NCBI GenBank assembly: GCA_002362575.1
Contig: DEUM01000012.1
Coordinates: 1-64,000 of the forward strand
Direction of reading: 5' to 3'
DNA length: 64,000 nucleotides
From: Lachnoclostridium sp. UBA3262
GTDB lineage: Bacteria; Bacillota; Clostridia; Lachnospirales; Lachnospiraceae
Shown here: positions 15,193 through 23,686 of the stretch, one piece after another
How positions within the stretch are numbered: the first letter of the stretch is position 1
How the letters are laid out: each line of letters starts with the position of its first letter
Notes under the pieces: generated by a model
What the model saw: only the letters and a program-made list of their open reading frames with translations
The model's database searches: none
What the model was told of the DNA's origin: nothing
Made by a program: the position numbers and the translations under genes

Positions 15193-16887
15193 ATGAAGAT
15201 AAGAGTGAAAGTTATTGCGCTGGTATGTGTATTGTTACTATTGTCCTCCGGCGCATCACTGGTAACAGCGTACATCAATACCAATCGTTCCATGAACGAT
15301 ACATTTGAAAAAAACATACAGACAAATGCAGTGCTCTGCTTTAACTTTTTGGATAAGGCATATCCGGGAGACTGGTCTTTAGGTGATGGTCAGCTTATGA
15401 AGGGGCTGAGGAACATCAACAACAATTCCGGTATGCTAAAATGGTTTAAGGAACAGACGAATTGTCTGGCGTCAATTTATATGGGGGATACAATAGTTGC
15501 AACCAATGTAGATGATGGGAATGGAAAACGGCTGATGGGGGAGAAGGCTTCGGCGGCTGTGGTTGACCGGGTGTTGAAGCAGGGAAAAGAGTATGAAACT
15601 TCAGAAAAGATTTTTGGAAATCCGGTGCGGTTGTATTTTATGCCGATAAAGGATTCGAGTAATACAGTTATCGGAATATTTTCCATTGGAATTGATGAAA
15701 GTACGATTTCGAACAGCGTAAGTGAACTGACACTGCCTCTGGCGGTCGTGACACTCATTCTTCTAATTGTCGGGGCAGTTATCGCCACACTGTTTAGTAC
15801 AAGGCTTATCGGCAGAATCCGGCAGGTGCAGAAACAGATGCAGGCGATTGCGGCAAAGGACCTTTCCTACAAGCTGCCAAAGAGCGTATTGAACAGCCGT
15901 GATGAGGTTGGCGATATGGCGCGGGCAGCCGAGGGGACGATGCAGTCTTTGCAGGAAGTCATTACGGCAATCAGTGACGGCACGGGGAAAATTGACGATG
16001 CTTTGGCAGAAACCGGAGACAAGATAACAGTTTTGTCGGATAAACTGGATAGTATGTCGGCTACAACGGAGGAAGTATCGGCAGGACTTGATGATACGTC
16101 GGTTTCTATGCAGCGCTTGAATGAAACGGCAAGCGAGATTGAGAGTATAATGAAAAAGGCTTCCGCACAGGCGCAGGATGGAGCAGAGCAGGTTGTGGAG
16201 ATTGCAAAGCGTGCTACATCTTTGCAGGAAAATGCCCGCCGTTCACAAAACGATGCAAATGTGATTTTGCGTGAGAGCAAGGAGAAAATGCAGGAGGCAA
16301 TCGAGTCTTCCCGCAGCATAGAGGAAATCAAGGTGCTTACGGAAACGATAAGCCAGATTACAGACCAGACTACCCTGCTTGCGCTTAATGCTTCGATTGA
16401 GGCGGCAAGGGCAGGCGAGGCAGGAAAAGGATTCGCAGTGGTTGCGTCAGAGATTACAAATTTGTCGGAACAGTCGACACAGGCAGTACAGGAGATTCAG
16501 GATATGGCAAATCTTGTTACTAGGTCGGTAGGCAATCTCATTGAGTGTTCCCAGTCTGTTCTGGAGTTTATAAATACATCTGTTATTTCTGCCTACAGTG
16601 ATTTGGTGGAGACGGGCGACCAGTATTACAAGGACGCAAACTATGTAGATGAGTTGGTGGCGGCGCTGAATCATACAACAGAGCAGGTGCTGGAATCAGT
16701 TAATGAGATGAATAAGGTAACGGCGGAAATTTCGGAAATGACGAGACAGGGCGCCGAGGGAAGCACAATGATAGCGGATGATACAACAGCAATTGCGGAG
16801 AGCTCCTCGGATATATCGAGCCTTTCGAGCAGTACAGGGGAAAGCTCACGGCATCTCCGGGAGTTTGTTGGTAAGTTTAAAGTGTGA
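15193..16887 (+). CDS. Methyl-accepting chemotaxis protein with extracytoplasmic Cache-type sensor
   Basis: 564 residues. TM1 at about 7-28, an external sensor (~30-175) with Cache-type features (MGDTIVATNVDDGNGKRLMG, VRLYFMPIKDSSNTVIGIF), TM2 at about 177-200, a HAMP domain (RIRQVQKQMQAIAAKDLSYK), then the coiled-coil signalling domain with its tip near residue 400 (ALNASIEAARAGEAGKGFA). It relays ligand binding to CheA-CheW and so to flagellar rotation. The ribosome site TGAGGGA precedes the ATG. The C-terminus lacks a CheR-tethering pentapeptide. No chemotaxis genes are adjacent; it is a lone receptor probably under carbon-source control through the palindrome in its promoter. Confidence 0.95.
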   Translation: MKIRVKVIALVCVLLLLSSGASLVTAYINTNRSMNDTFEKNIQTNAVLCFNFLDKAYPGDWSLGDGQLMKGLRNINNNSGMLKWFKEQTNCLASIYMGDTIVATNVDDGNGKRLMGEKASAAVVDRVLKQGKEYETSEKIFGNPVRLYFMPIKDSSNTVIGIFSIGIDESTISNSVSELTLPLAVVTLILLIVGAVIATLFSTRLIGRIRQVQKQMQAIAAKDLSYKLPKSVLNSRDEVGDMARAAEGTMQSLQEVITAISDGTGKIDDALAETGDKITVLSDKLDSMSATTEEVSAGLDDTSVSMQRLNETASEIESIMKKASAQAQDGAEQVVEIAKRATSLQENARRSQNDANVILRESKEKMQEAIESSRSIEEIKVLTETISQITDQTTLLALNASIEAARAGEAGKGFAVVASEITNLSEQSTQAVQEIQDMANLVTRSVGNLIECSQSVLEFINTSVISAYSDLVETGDQYYKDANYVDELVAALNHTTEQVLESVNEMNKVTAEISEMTRQGAEGSTMIADDTTAIAESSSDISSLSSSTGESSRHLREFVGKFKV

Positions 16888-16940
16888 TAGGCTGAGAAAT
16901 TGGGGGGTATATAGGAGTGCTAGTGTGACTGATAAGACTG

Positions 16941-16969
16941 TTGCAAATATCACTTGATTACGGTATCAT
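16941..16969 (+). promoter_or_regulatory. Promoter of the frameshifted helical gene
   Basis: TTGCAA (16941-16946) and TATCAT (16964-16969) are spaced by 17 bp, followed about 70 bp later by AAAGGA and the ATG at 17038. Confidence 0.45.
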
Positions 16970-17037
16970 ATTAAGAAATAAGAGTAAGATTTCCATTGAG
17001 AGGAACAGTACTAATAAAAGTAGAAAGGACTGATTTT

Positions 17038-17408
17038 ATGGCTGTGGCATTAAAGGAAGATTACCAGAGAGCTTTGGACGAACAAAAAAAAGAAGTCCGG
17101 GAACTTGTTATGGCTGGAATGGAACAGATAAAAGAGCGAAAGACAAAGGACTTTAATACTGTGTGTGACAGATTGGAGAAGAAATACAGAGATGAGGCAA
17201 TAGCAATCCTAAACGGGTACAGCGTGAAGTCCACAAACAGGTGCAGAAAATCGGGATAGGTACAAAGTCGCAACAGGCTTTGAAACTACAACGGGAGCAG
17301 TTGAAATCTGAACGTAAGACTGTGAGCCGGGAACAGCGAGAAGCAGAGAAACAGAGACAGTTTGAATTGAAACAGCAGAAAAAGAAAGAGAAGCATAGAG
17401 GGAGGTAA
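17038..17408 (+). pseudogene. Frameshifted gene for a charged helical protein, unknown function
   Basis: The first frame runs from ATG 17038 (MAVALKEDYQRALDEQKKEV) to TAG at 17257-17259. A second frame takes over near 17208-17222 and continues without a stop (REVHKQVQKIGIGTKSQQAL, then a highly charged coiled-coil tail ending KEKHRGR) to TAA at 17406-17408. Both parts have the same Lys, Glu, Gln and Arg-rich helical style, so one ancestral protein of about 123 residues was probably split by a frameshift. Ribosome site AAAGGA and a promoter are present. The family was not recognised; the style fits accessory proteins of mobile elements. A sequencing indel could also explain it. Confidence 0.55.
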
Positions 17409-17425
17409 TTCTCCCTCTATGCTTC
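17390..17425 (-). terminator. Intrinsic terminator for the SGNH hydrolase gene
   Basis: A perfect 15-bp stem (17390-17404 with 17411-17425) around a 6-nt loop. Read on the minus strand it is followed by the T-rich CTCTTTCTTTTTCTG tract. It lies 16 nt after the SGNH stop and overlaps the 3' coding end of the frameshifted plus-strand gene. Confidence 0.8.
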
Positions 17426-17440
17426 TTGGTAAAATGTATA

Positions 17441-18055
17441 CTATATAATTTCCAGCACTTTTTTATAAAAAGCCTGTGCCAATGCCATATGCCCTTCGGC
17501 TGTCAGATGCAGACTGTCTGTGGGGGAAGGGGCTGCGTAGTCAGCGGCGTTCATAAAAGGAATTTGCAGCTTGTCCGCTACATCTTTCAGGGCGGCGCCA
17601 AGCTCATGTGAAATCGAAACCGCTTCCGGCGAGAAGGAAGGGGCGAAGTCAGAGTTAGCCATATTATCGCCGAGCAGAATCGGACTGACAAGCAGAACCG
17701 GGGATTCACTTACATCAAGAATAAGTCTGGCAAGACATTCAAGACTGGCAGCGATTTTCTGTGTAGATGGGGAGAACCGCTGCTTCATATCGTTACTGCC
17801 AAGCATAAGAATAGTAAGGTCCAAGGGTTTATGGGTTTCCAGACAGGGAACGATGTAATCCATTCCATTTTTAAAAGGTTCAAAAGGATCGTCAAAGGAG
17901 GAGGTGCGTCCATTTAAGCCTTCCTCAATTATCATATAATCTGAACCTAAAAGCTGTCTTAAAATTCCGGTCCAGCGAGTATCATCATCATAGCGTCCAC
18001 CACCCGGAATATATCCGTGTGTGTTGGAATCGCCAAAGCATAATATGTGTTTCAC
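17441..18055 (-). CDS. SGNH/GDSL-family hydrolase
   Basis: About 204 residues with the four SGNH blocks: block I CFGDSNTHGY with the nucleophile Ser, block II with Gly in EGLNGRTSS, block III LGSNDMK with Asn, and block V DSLHLTAEGH with the Asp/His pair. These enzymes deacylate esters such as acetylated carbohydrates; the exact substrate is unknown. There is no signal peptide, so it is probably cytoplasmic, perhaps an esterase for imported acetylated xylo-oligosaccharides. GTG 18055 is preferred because GGAG lies 6 nt upstream; the in-frame ATG 18067 overlaps that site. A strong terminator follows. Confidence 0.9.
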   Translation of the reverse strand: MKHILCFGDSNTHGYIPGGGRYDDDTRWTGILRQLLGSDYMIIEEGLNGRTSSFDDPFEPFKNGMDYIVPCLETHKPLDLTILMLGSNDMKQRFSPSTQKIAASLECLARLILDVSESPVLLVSPILLGDNMANSDFAPSFSPEAVSISHELGAALKDVADKLQIPFMNAADYAAPSPTDSLHLTAEGHMALAQAFYKKVLEII

Positions 18056-18236
18056 ACTAATCTCCATTTCTGTTTCCTGTGTTAAACCAGTGTTTTTTGT
18101 CGCTCTTTTATTATAGTAAATAGTATAGGGTATGTAAAGCCGTTTGTAATTTCTTCAAAATGAAATTGCAGTTCTGCTTCATTTTTCTAGACCCATTGTT
18201 AAAATAAAGATTTAGCAGTAGCGTAGTATCTTTTGC

Positions 18237-18360
18237 ATGAGAAAGGTGTTACAAACTTTTTTGGGATTACAGTATTTGATAACGAAATTTGTAATCCCGT
18301 GCGAGAAAAATTTCGTTGTCAAATACGTACCCAATAATCTTATCTAACACATGTTCTCAT
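18237..18360. repeat. Large nested palindromic element upstream of the hybrid kinase gene
   Basis: The region 18068-18447 has no gene. Within it, ATGAGAA (18237-18243) pairs with TTCTCAT (18354-18360), GTGTTA with TAACAC, TTGGG with CCCAA, and the 19-nt arms 18272-18290 and 18308-18326 match at 18 of 19, giving one imperfect ~55-bp stem. The loop contains TGTAATCCC (18290-18298), complementary to GGGATTACA (18263-18271), so a second, exclusive hairpin can form. A TATAAT at 18416-18421 downstream may be the kinase -10 but lacks a good -35. Confidence 0.65.
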
Positions 18361-18447
18361 ACAAAGAAAATTTGCATATTGAATGATTTTTATTTATTTG
18401 ATAAAATAGAGTTGTTATAATTCCATAAAAACTGCGGAGGAAGGACT

Positions 18448-20967
18448 ATGGGGGATTGGAAAAGTAGTCTGAGGGATAAGACTATCAAGTATCGTTCTAG
18501 TGTACTGCTGATATTTTTCTTGGGAATTATTTTAGCGGTAAGTTCAGTGATTGTATATTATGCGCTGTTGGAAAATGCACAGGATATGGGGCAGCAGATT
18601 GCGTATGATTATTTTGCTGATGAGGAGAGAAATTTAGATGTATATAAAAATATAATCCAGCTCGGTTCGCAGTACATAGATGACATGGAAAAACGCGGAG
18701 AGGATAGTAAGGCAATAAGCGAATGGGTTCGTGATTATTTAGACAAGACAAAGACGATAACCGGAGCGAATTCGGTAGTACCATATGTTGTTATAAAAGG
18801 CAAAGTAATTAGTGAAGAAGAAGGGGCAGAAAATTATCAGTTAGAAGAAGCAAAATGGTATCGGCAGGCACTGGAGGCAGAGGGAGAGGTAATTTGCACC
18901 GATGTATATCCGGATCCGGTTACAAATAAACAAATTATAACGATTGCACAGAAAAGCGACAGATATGATAATGTAATTGCTTTTCATGTTTTGCCGGAAA
19001 ACTTTCAGGGGGATTTTGATGTGGAGGATTTGCCGGAGCGCAGTTCCCTTTTCTTATGTGATTCACAGGGGACAATGCTGTATGGAAAATCTTCCATGAA
19101 GGTGCCGCAGTCGGAGCTGCCCGGCTATGTTTCGTACGTTCACGAGAAGATTGAAAAGAAAGAATTGGAAGACTTTAATGATTATGTATATGATTTAGAG
19201 AAAAACAAGCGGGCCGTTTATTATACCGTATCTCCGGATGGGTGGTACTATATTATTACAATTCCATATGATACCCTGTTGAAACGTTTTAATCAGGTGT
19301 TTTATATGTGCCTGATTTTGTTTTCTATCTTTTCCGCTGTTATCATTATAGCGATAATCATGAAAAATAGAACAGACCGGAATGCAAGACGGACAGAGGA
19401 GACCATCCGGGTACTGGAAAATTCTTATTTTGCATTATATCGGATTGATACAAAACACGGACGTTATGAAATGATAAAGGGTTCGGAGTATGCGCATGCG
19501 CATTTAGAAAAAGAAGGAGAGTATGAAAAGCTTTTAGAGGTTCTGAGCAGGCAGATGAGCAGTGAGACATATGAGGATTTTGCAGCGAGCTTTTCAACAA
19601 AAAGTATTCGAAATCATCTTCAAAGCGGCAGAAATCAGTTTGGAGGGGACTTTATCCGCACAATGGACGGAAAGGAAGAATGGTTTAATGTTTTGCTGCT
19701 CAGTGATATGACATTAAACCAGAACGAAGGGATTCTATGTTTTCGGGTTATAGAGGATGCGAAGCGCCGACAGATACAGCAGATGAGATTGTTAGAGGAG
19801 GCGTTGCAGTCTGCCCAGCAGAGCCGGGATTCCCAGCGGCAGTTTTTCTCAGAAATGAGTCATGATATGCGGACTCCGATGAATGTTATTATCGGAACTG
19901 CTGAGAGGGCAGAAAAGAGTTTGTTGGATTCTGAAAAGGTATCCAGACACCTGAAGGAGATACAGGACTCCGGAAGACAGCTGCTCGGTCTGATTAGCAG
20001 AGTGTTGAATGTATCAAAGGCAGAGCAGAGGATTGCGCTTGAAAATAAGCCGTTTGATTTAAAAGAGGCGACAGAAGACATTGTAAAAATATTTCAGTAT
20101 GAGGCAGAGGAAGCGGACAAAAATTTTGCTTTTTCCTGTGATGTTAAAAACCGTATAGTAAACAGCGATTCATTGAAAATCAGTCAGATTTTAAACAATC
20201 TTTTGTCCAACGCATTAAAGTACACGGATCCGGGCGATAGCATTTCTGTGGAAATCAGACAGAAGGAACATAAAGATTGCGTAAGGTACCAGATTGTAGT
20301 GACAGATACTGGAATTGGAATTTCAGAAAAATTTATGGACCAGATTTTTCTTCCATATACAAGAGAACATCGCTTTGGGGCGATGAACCGTTCAGGAACC
20401 GGTCTTGGCATGGCAATTGCGAAGACGATTGTTACCCATATGGGAGGGGAAATTTCAGTGGCAAGCACACTTGGTCAAGGGACTACCTTTACCGTTATGC
20501 TTCCGCTTGAGGTGGTAGAAGATGAAACGGTAATTTCCGCTGAAAGAAAGACAGATGAAAAAGAATATTCACTTGAGAAGAAAAATATCCTTCTAGTTGA
20601 AGATTATGCCTTGAATATGGAGATAGCAACAGAACTGCTCGAATTAAAAGGAGCACAGGTCGTTCAGGCATGGAACGGAAAGGAAGCAGTAGAGCAGTTT
20701 GAAAAATCAGAGCAGTCATTCTTTGATGCTATCCTTATGGATATGCAGATGCCGATTATGAATGGATGCGAGGCGGCGAAAGCGATTCGCGCACTGGAAC
20801 GCGGGGATGCGAAAAAAGTGCCGATAGTGGCTTTGACGGCGAATACTTTTACAGAAGATATGGTACAGACGGCAGAGGCAGGGATGGATGCCCATTTAGC
20901 AAAGCCGATTCAGATAGATGTAGTATGCCGTACATTAGGGCAACTGATGTCCGAGCGGACAGAGTAG
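18448..20967 (+). CDS. Membrane-bound hybrid sensor histidine kinase (dCache-HisKA-HATPase-REC)
   Basis: 839 residues. TM1 ~16-36, an external double-Cache-type sensor (EEAKWYRQALEAEGEVICTD is the typical WYxxA region), TM2 ~285-308, and a cytoplasmic PAS-like part. HisKA follows with His472 in MSHDMRTPMN, then HATPase (NNLLSNALKYT, DTGIGIS, GTGLGMAIAKT), and a C-terminal receiver with Asp765 in AILMDMQMP and Lys in AKPI. It autophosphorylates and passes the phosphate to its own receiver; the HPt gene directly downstream suggests a four-step relay. GGAGG precedes the ATG. The structured element at 18237-18360 lies in its leader region. Confidence 0.95.
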   Translation: MGDWKSSLRDKTIKYRSSVLLIFFLGIILAVSSVIVYYALLENAQDMGQQIAYDYFADEERNLDVYKNIIQLGSQYIDDMEKRGEDSKAISEWVRDYLDKTKTITGANSVVPYVVIKGKVISEEEGAENYQLEEAKWYRQALEAEGEVICTDVYPDPVTNKQIITIAQKSDRYDNVIAFHVLPENFQGDFDVEDLPERSSLFLCDSQGTMLYGKSSMKVPQSELPGYVSYVHEKIEKKELEDFNDYVYDLEKNKRAVYYTVSPDGWYYIITIPYDTLLKRFNQVFYMCLILFSIFSAVIIIAIIMKNRTDRNARRTEETIRVLENSYFALYRIDTKHGRYEMIKGSEYAHAHLEKEGEYEKLLEVLSRQMSSETYEDFAASFSTKSIRNHLQSGRNQFGGDFIRTMDGKEEWFNVLLLSDMTLNQNEGILCFRVIEDAKRRQIQQMRLLEEALQSAQQSRDSQRQFFSEMSHDMRTPMNVIIGTAERAEKSLLDSEKVSRHLKEIQDSGRQLLGLISRVLNVSKAEQRIALENKPFDLKEATEDIVKIFQYEAEEADKNFAFSCDVKNRIVNSDSLKISQILNNLLSNALKYTDPGDSISVEIRQKEHKDCVRYQIVVTDTGIGISEKFMDQIFLPYTREHRFGAMNRSGTGLGMAIAKTIVTHMGGEISVASTLGQGTTFTVMLPLEVVEDETVISAERKTDEKEYSLEKKNILLVEDYALNMEIATELLELKGAQVVQAWNGKEAVEQFEKSEQSFFDAILMDMQMPIMNGCEAAKAIRALERGDAKKVPIVALTANTFTEDMVQTAEAGMDAHLAKPIQIDVVCRTLGQLMSERTE

Positions 20968-20986
20968 AAAAAAAGGAGGAAAGAAG

Positions 20987-21340
20987 ATGACATTAAAAGA
21001 ATGCTATCATGCTATGGAGGCAGATTATGATGGAGTCATATGCCGCCTTTTGACAGAAGAGAGAGTACAGAAATTTTTATTGAAGGCTGTGGATAACCAG
21101 CTGTTGGAGAAGTTGTCATCCTCTCTGGAGGAAGGGGACTACAAAGAGGCATTTCGGTCAGCACACAGTCTAAAGGGCGTGTGCCAGAATCTCGGACTGA
21201 CTAAGCTGGAAGTCTCAAGCAGTGAGATGACGGAAACATTACGCGGTGGAGAGCCAAGTCAGGATGTGGCGCCTTTGCTGGAGCAGGTAAAAAAAGATTA
21301 CGAGATATTTGAAAAAAGTGTCGCTATGTTAGATAGATAA
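20987..21340 (+). CDS. Histidine phosphotransfer (HPt) protein
   Basis: 117 residues, all-helical. The HPt signature with the phosphorylated His60 is seen in AFRSAHSLKGVCQNLGL. It shuttles phosphoryl groups between the receiver of the upstream hybrid kinase and a response regulator. AAAGGAGGA precedes the ATG, and the gene lies 19 nt after the kinase and 25 nt before the HD-GYP regulator, so the three are one operon and very likely one pathway. Confidence 0.93.
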   Translation: MTLKECYHAMEADYDGVICRLLTEERVQKFLLKAVDNQLLEKLSSSLEEGDYKEAFRSAHSLKGVCQNLGLTKLEVSSSEMTETLRGGEPSQDVAPLLEQVKKDYEIFEKSVAMLDR

Positions 21341-21365
21341 AAATTGCAGGGAGGTTAAGTAGGAT

Positions 21366-22475
21366 ATGAAAAACAAAATTTTGGTTGTCGATGATATGGA
21401 GTTAAACCGCGACCTTCTTCAGGAAATGCTGGAGGAGGAATACGATGTATTGCAGGCGGAAGATGGAAAGCAGGCGATTCAGGAGCTGACGCAGCATGGA
21501 AATGAGATTACAGCAGTGCTTCTTGATTTGATTATGCCAGAGATGGACGGTTTTGCCGTGCTGGATATTATGAGAGAAAGAGATTTGCTGAAAAAAATTC
21601 CAGTGCTTGTTATCAGTGGCGAAACCTCGGTAGAGGCGGAAAGCAAGTGTTTCGAGTACGGTGTATCCGATTTTATTAAAAAGCCGTTTGCCGATTATAT
21701 TGTCAAAAGGCGTGTGCAAAATATTGTTGATTTGTTCTCCTATCAAAACAAACTGGAGGAAAAGGTAGAAAAGCAGACGAAAATACTGAGAAAGCAAAAT
21801 GAGGTTCTGCGTCTGCAGGCAGTTAAACTGGAGGAAAATAACGAGCATATCATTGACATTATGGCGGCTGTTGTGGAGTCCCGAAATCTTGAGAGCGGCG
21901 AGCACATTAAAAGGGTAAAGGGCTTTGCCAGAATTCTTGGCTATCAGATGATGATGGATCATCCGGAATATAATTTGACACCTGATCAGGTAGAAATGAT
22001 TGCCATTGCGAGTGCCCTGCATGATATAGGGAAAATTGCAATACCGGATAGCATTTTGCTGAAACCGGGCAAGCTGACGGCGGAAGAATTCGATGTCATG
22101 AAGACTCATACGACAAAAGGCTGTGAGATTCTGAACAATATCGAGGGAATCTGGGAAGATGATTACCGGACGACCAGTTATGAGATATGCAGACACCACC
22201 ATGAGAGATATGACGGCAGAGGATACCCGGATAATCTGAAGGGCGAGGAAATACCTATTTCAGCGCAGATTGTGTCGGTGGCAGATGTTTATGATGCGCT
22301 TGTCAGTAAACGGGTGTATAAAGGCGCATATGGTCTGGATGAAGCGTACAATATGATACTGAATGGAGATTGCGGGGTATTTTCGCCAAATCTTATGATT
22401 AGTTTCCGTAACGCCAGAAAGGAATTTGAGGATTTGGTGGAACAGCGAAAAGAGGACAATTCTTTTGATGAATAG
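21366..22475 (+). CDS. Response regulator with HD-GYP output (probable c-di-GMP phosphodiesterase)
   Basis: 369 residues. An N-terminal receiver (KILVVDDMELNRD, phosphoacceptor Asp54 in VLLDLIMPEMDG, Lys in IKKPF) is joined by a coiled coil (~120-160) to an HD-GYP domain: HD at 219-220 (ASALHDIGKIAIPD), HHHERYDGRGYP with the GYP at 286-288, and VADVYDALVSKR. All metal and GYP residues are present, so hydrolysis of cyclic-di-GMP is expected. Encoded after the kinase and HPt genes, it is the likely end point of the relay, linking an external signal to motility or attachment. The last residues (RKEDNSFDE) are an acidic tail. Confidence 0.94.
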   Translation: MKNKILVVDDMELNRDLLQEMLEEEYDVLQAEDGKQAIQELTQHGNEITAVLLDLIMPEMDGFAVLDIMRERDLLKKIPVLVISGETSVEAESKCFEYGVSDFIKKPFADYIVKRRVQNIVDLFSYQNKLEEKVEKQTKILRKQNEVLRLQAVKLEENNEHIIDIMAAVVESRNLESGEHIKRVKGFARILGYQMMMDHPEYNLTPDQVEMIAIASALHDIGKIAIPDSILLKPGKLTAEEFDVMKTHTTKGCEILNNIEGIWEDDYRTTSYEICRHHHERYDGRGYPDNLKGEEIPISAQIVSVADVYDALVSKRVYKGAYGLDEAYNMILNGDCGVFSPNLMISFRNARKEFEDLVEQRKEDNSFDE

Positions 22476-22508
22476 ACGGGAACTCCTGAGGTTGAAATTG
22501 GTGCTGAC

Positions 22509-22537
22509 TTGACAGTGGAAGATTCAAGGAGTAAGAT
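22509..22537 (+). promoter_or_regulatory. Sigma-A promoter of ilvE
   Basis: A perfect -35 TTGACA (22509-22514), a 17-bp spacer and TAAGAT (22532-22537). The leader of about 45 nt is too short for a T-box. Confidence 0.75.
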
Positions 22538-22587
22538 AAAAGACAGTAAAATCGAATATATGTAACACAGGAAAGAAGGAATATGAT

Positions 22588-23613
22588 ATGGATAAGAAAA
22601 ATATTGACTGGTCAAACATTGGATTCGGTTATCATGCAACGACAGAACGTTATGTATCGAATTATAAAGATGGTGCATGGGATGACGGTATGATGACGAC
22701 TGACGCAACCGTAACGATAAGCGAGTGCGCAGGAGTCCTTCAATATTCCCAGACTTGCTTTGAAGGTTTGAAGGCATACACAACAGAGAGTGGTAAAATC
22801 GTGACATTTCGTCCGGATTTGAATGCAAAGCGCATGTCAGATACGGCAAAGAGATTGGAAATGCCGGTATTTCCTGAGGAGCGGTTTGTCGAGGCAGTCG
22901 ATAAAGTAGTAAAGGCAAATGCGGATTATGTCCCACCGTACGGTTCAGGTGCTACCTTATACATCCGGCCGTACATGTTTGCCAGTGGTCCGGTCATAGG
23001 GGTAAGCCCTTCGGACGAATATCAATTCCGTACTTTTTGTACACCAGTAGGACCTTATTTCAAAGGTGGTGCAAAACCAATTACGATTCGGGTAAGCGAT
23101 TTTGACCGGGCAGCGCCTCATGGAACCGGACATGTGAAGGCAGGCTTGAATTATGCGATGAGTCTGCATGCGATTGTAGACGCCCACAAGAATGGTTTTG
23201 ATGAAAATATGTATCTGGATGCGGGAACCCGCACAAATGTTGAAGAAACGGGCGGCGCAAACTTCATTTTTGTGACAAAGGATAACACAGTTGTAACTCC
23301 TAAGTCCGACAGTATTCTTCCATCTATTACAAGACGTTCTATCATGCATGTGGCAAAGGAATATCTTGGGTTAAAGACAGAGGAGAGAACGGTACCATTT
23401 GCGGAAGTAAAGGAGTTTGCTGAGTGTGGCTTATGCGGAACAGCGGCAGTTATTTCTCCGGTAGGAAAAATTGTAGACCATGGAAAAGAAATCTGCCTGC
23501 CGAGCGGCATGGAGGCGATGGGACCGATTACAAAGAAATTGTACGATACATTAACAGGAATCCAGATGGGACACATTGAGGCTCCGGAGGGATGGATTCA
23601 CGAGATTCAGTAA
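22588..23613 (+). CDS. ilvE: Branched-chain amino acid aminotransferase
   Basis: 341 residues, class IV PLP aminotransferase of the long (eukaryote-like) BCAT type. It interconverts Leu, Ile and Val with their 2-oxo acids using glutamate/2-oxoglutarate. PLP binds Lys184 in TGHVKAGLNYA. Other marks are the substrate-binding YSQTCFEGLKAY, LYIRPYMFASG, the EETGGANFIFV stretch and the cofactor-contact loop ECGLCGTAAVISPVG. It has its own promoter and a terminator-like hairpin, so it is probably monocistronic. Confidence 0.96.
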   Translation: MDKKNIDWSNIGFGYHATTERYVSNYKDGAWDDGMMTTDATVTISECAGVLQYSQTCFEGLKAYTTESGKIVTFRPDLNAKRMSDTAKRLEMPVFPEERFVEAVDKVVKANADYVPPYGSGATLYIRPYMFASGPVIGVSPSDEYQFRTFCTPVGPYFKGGAKPITIRVSDFDRAAPHGTGHVKAGLNYAMSLHAIVDAHKNGFDENMYLDAGTRTNVEETGGANFIFVTKDNTVVTPKSDSILPSITRRSIMHVAKEYLGLKTEERTVPFAEVKEFAECGLCGTAAVISPVGKIVDHGKEICLPSGMEAMGPITKKLYDTLTGIQMGHIEAPEGWIHEIQ

Positions 23614-23639
23614 AGTCGTTTTATTTAATAAAAGATTAG

Positions 23640-23671
23640 AAAGCGCTGTAGGGTAATCTTGCAGCGCTTTT
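23640..23671 (+). terminator. Intrinsic terminator after ilvE
   Basis: Stem AAAGCGCTG (23640-23648) with CAGCGCTTT (23662-23670) around a 13-nt loop, ending in a short T4 run. The next gene starts 15 nt later. Confidence 0.6.
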
Positions 23672-23686
23672 CCGAAATGGAGAGCA

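Noticed and set aside
21402..22202. 266-codon minus-strand frame
   Set aside because: Antisense of the REC/HD-GYP gene, which has full catalytic motifs; no promoter or ribosome site.
22476..22587. Possible T-box or leucine leader before ilvE
   Set aside because: The leader from the TTGACA/TAAGAT promoter is only about 45 nt, with no T-box motif or leucine-rich leader peptide.
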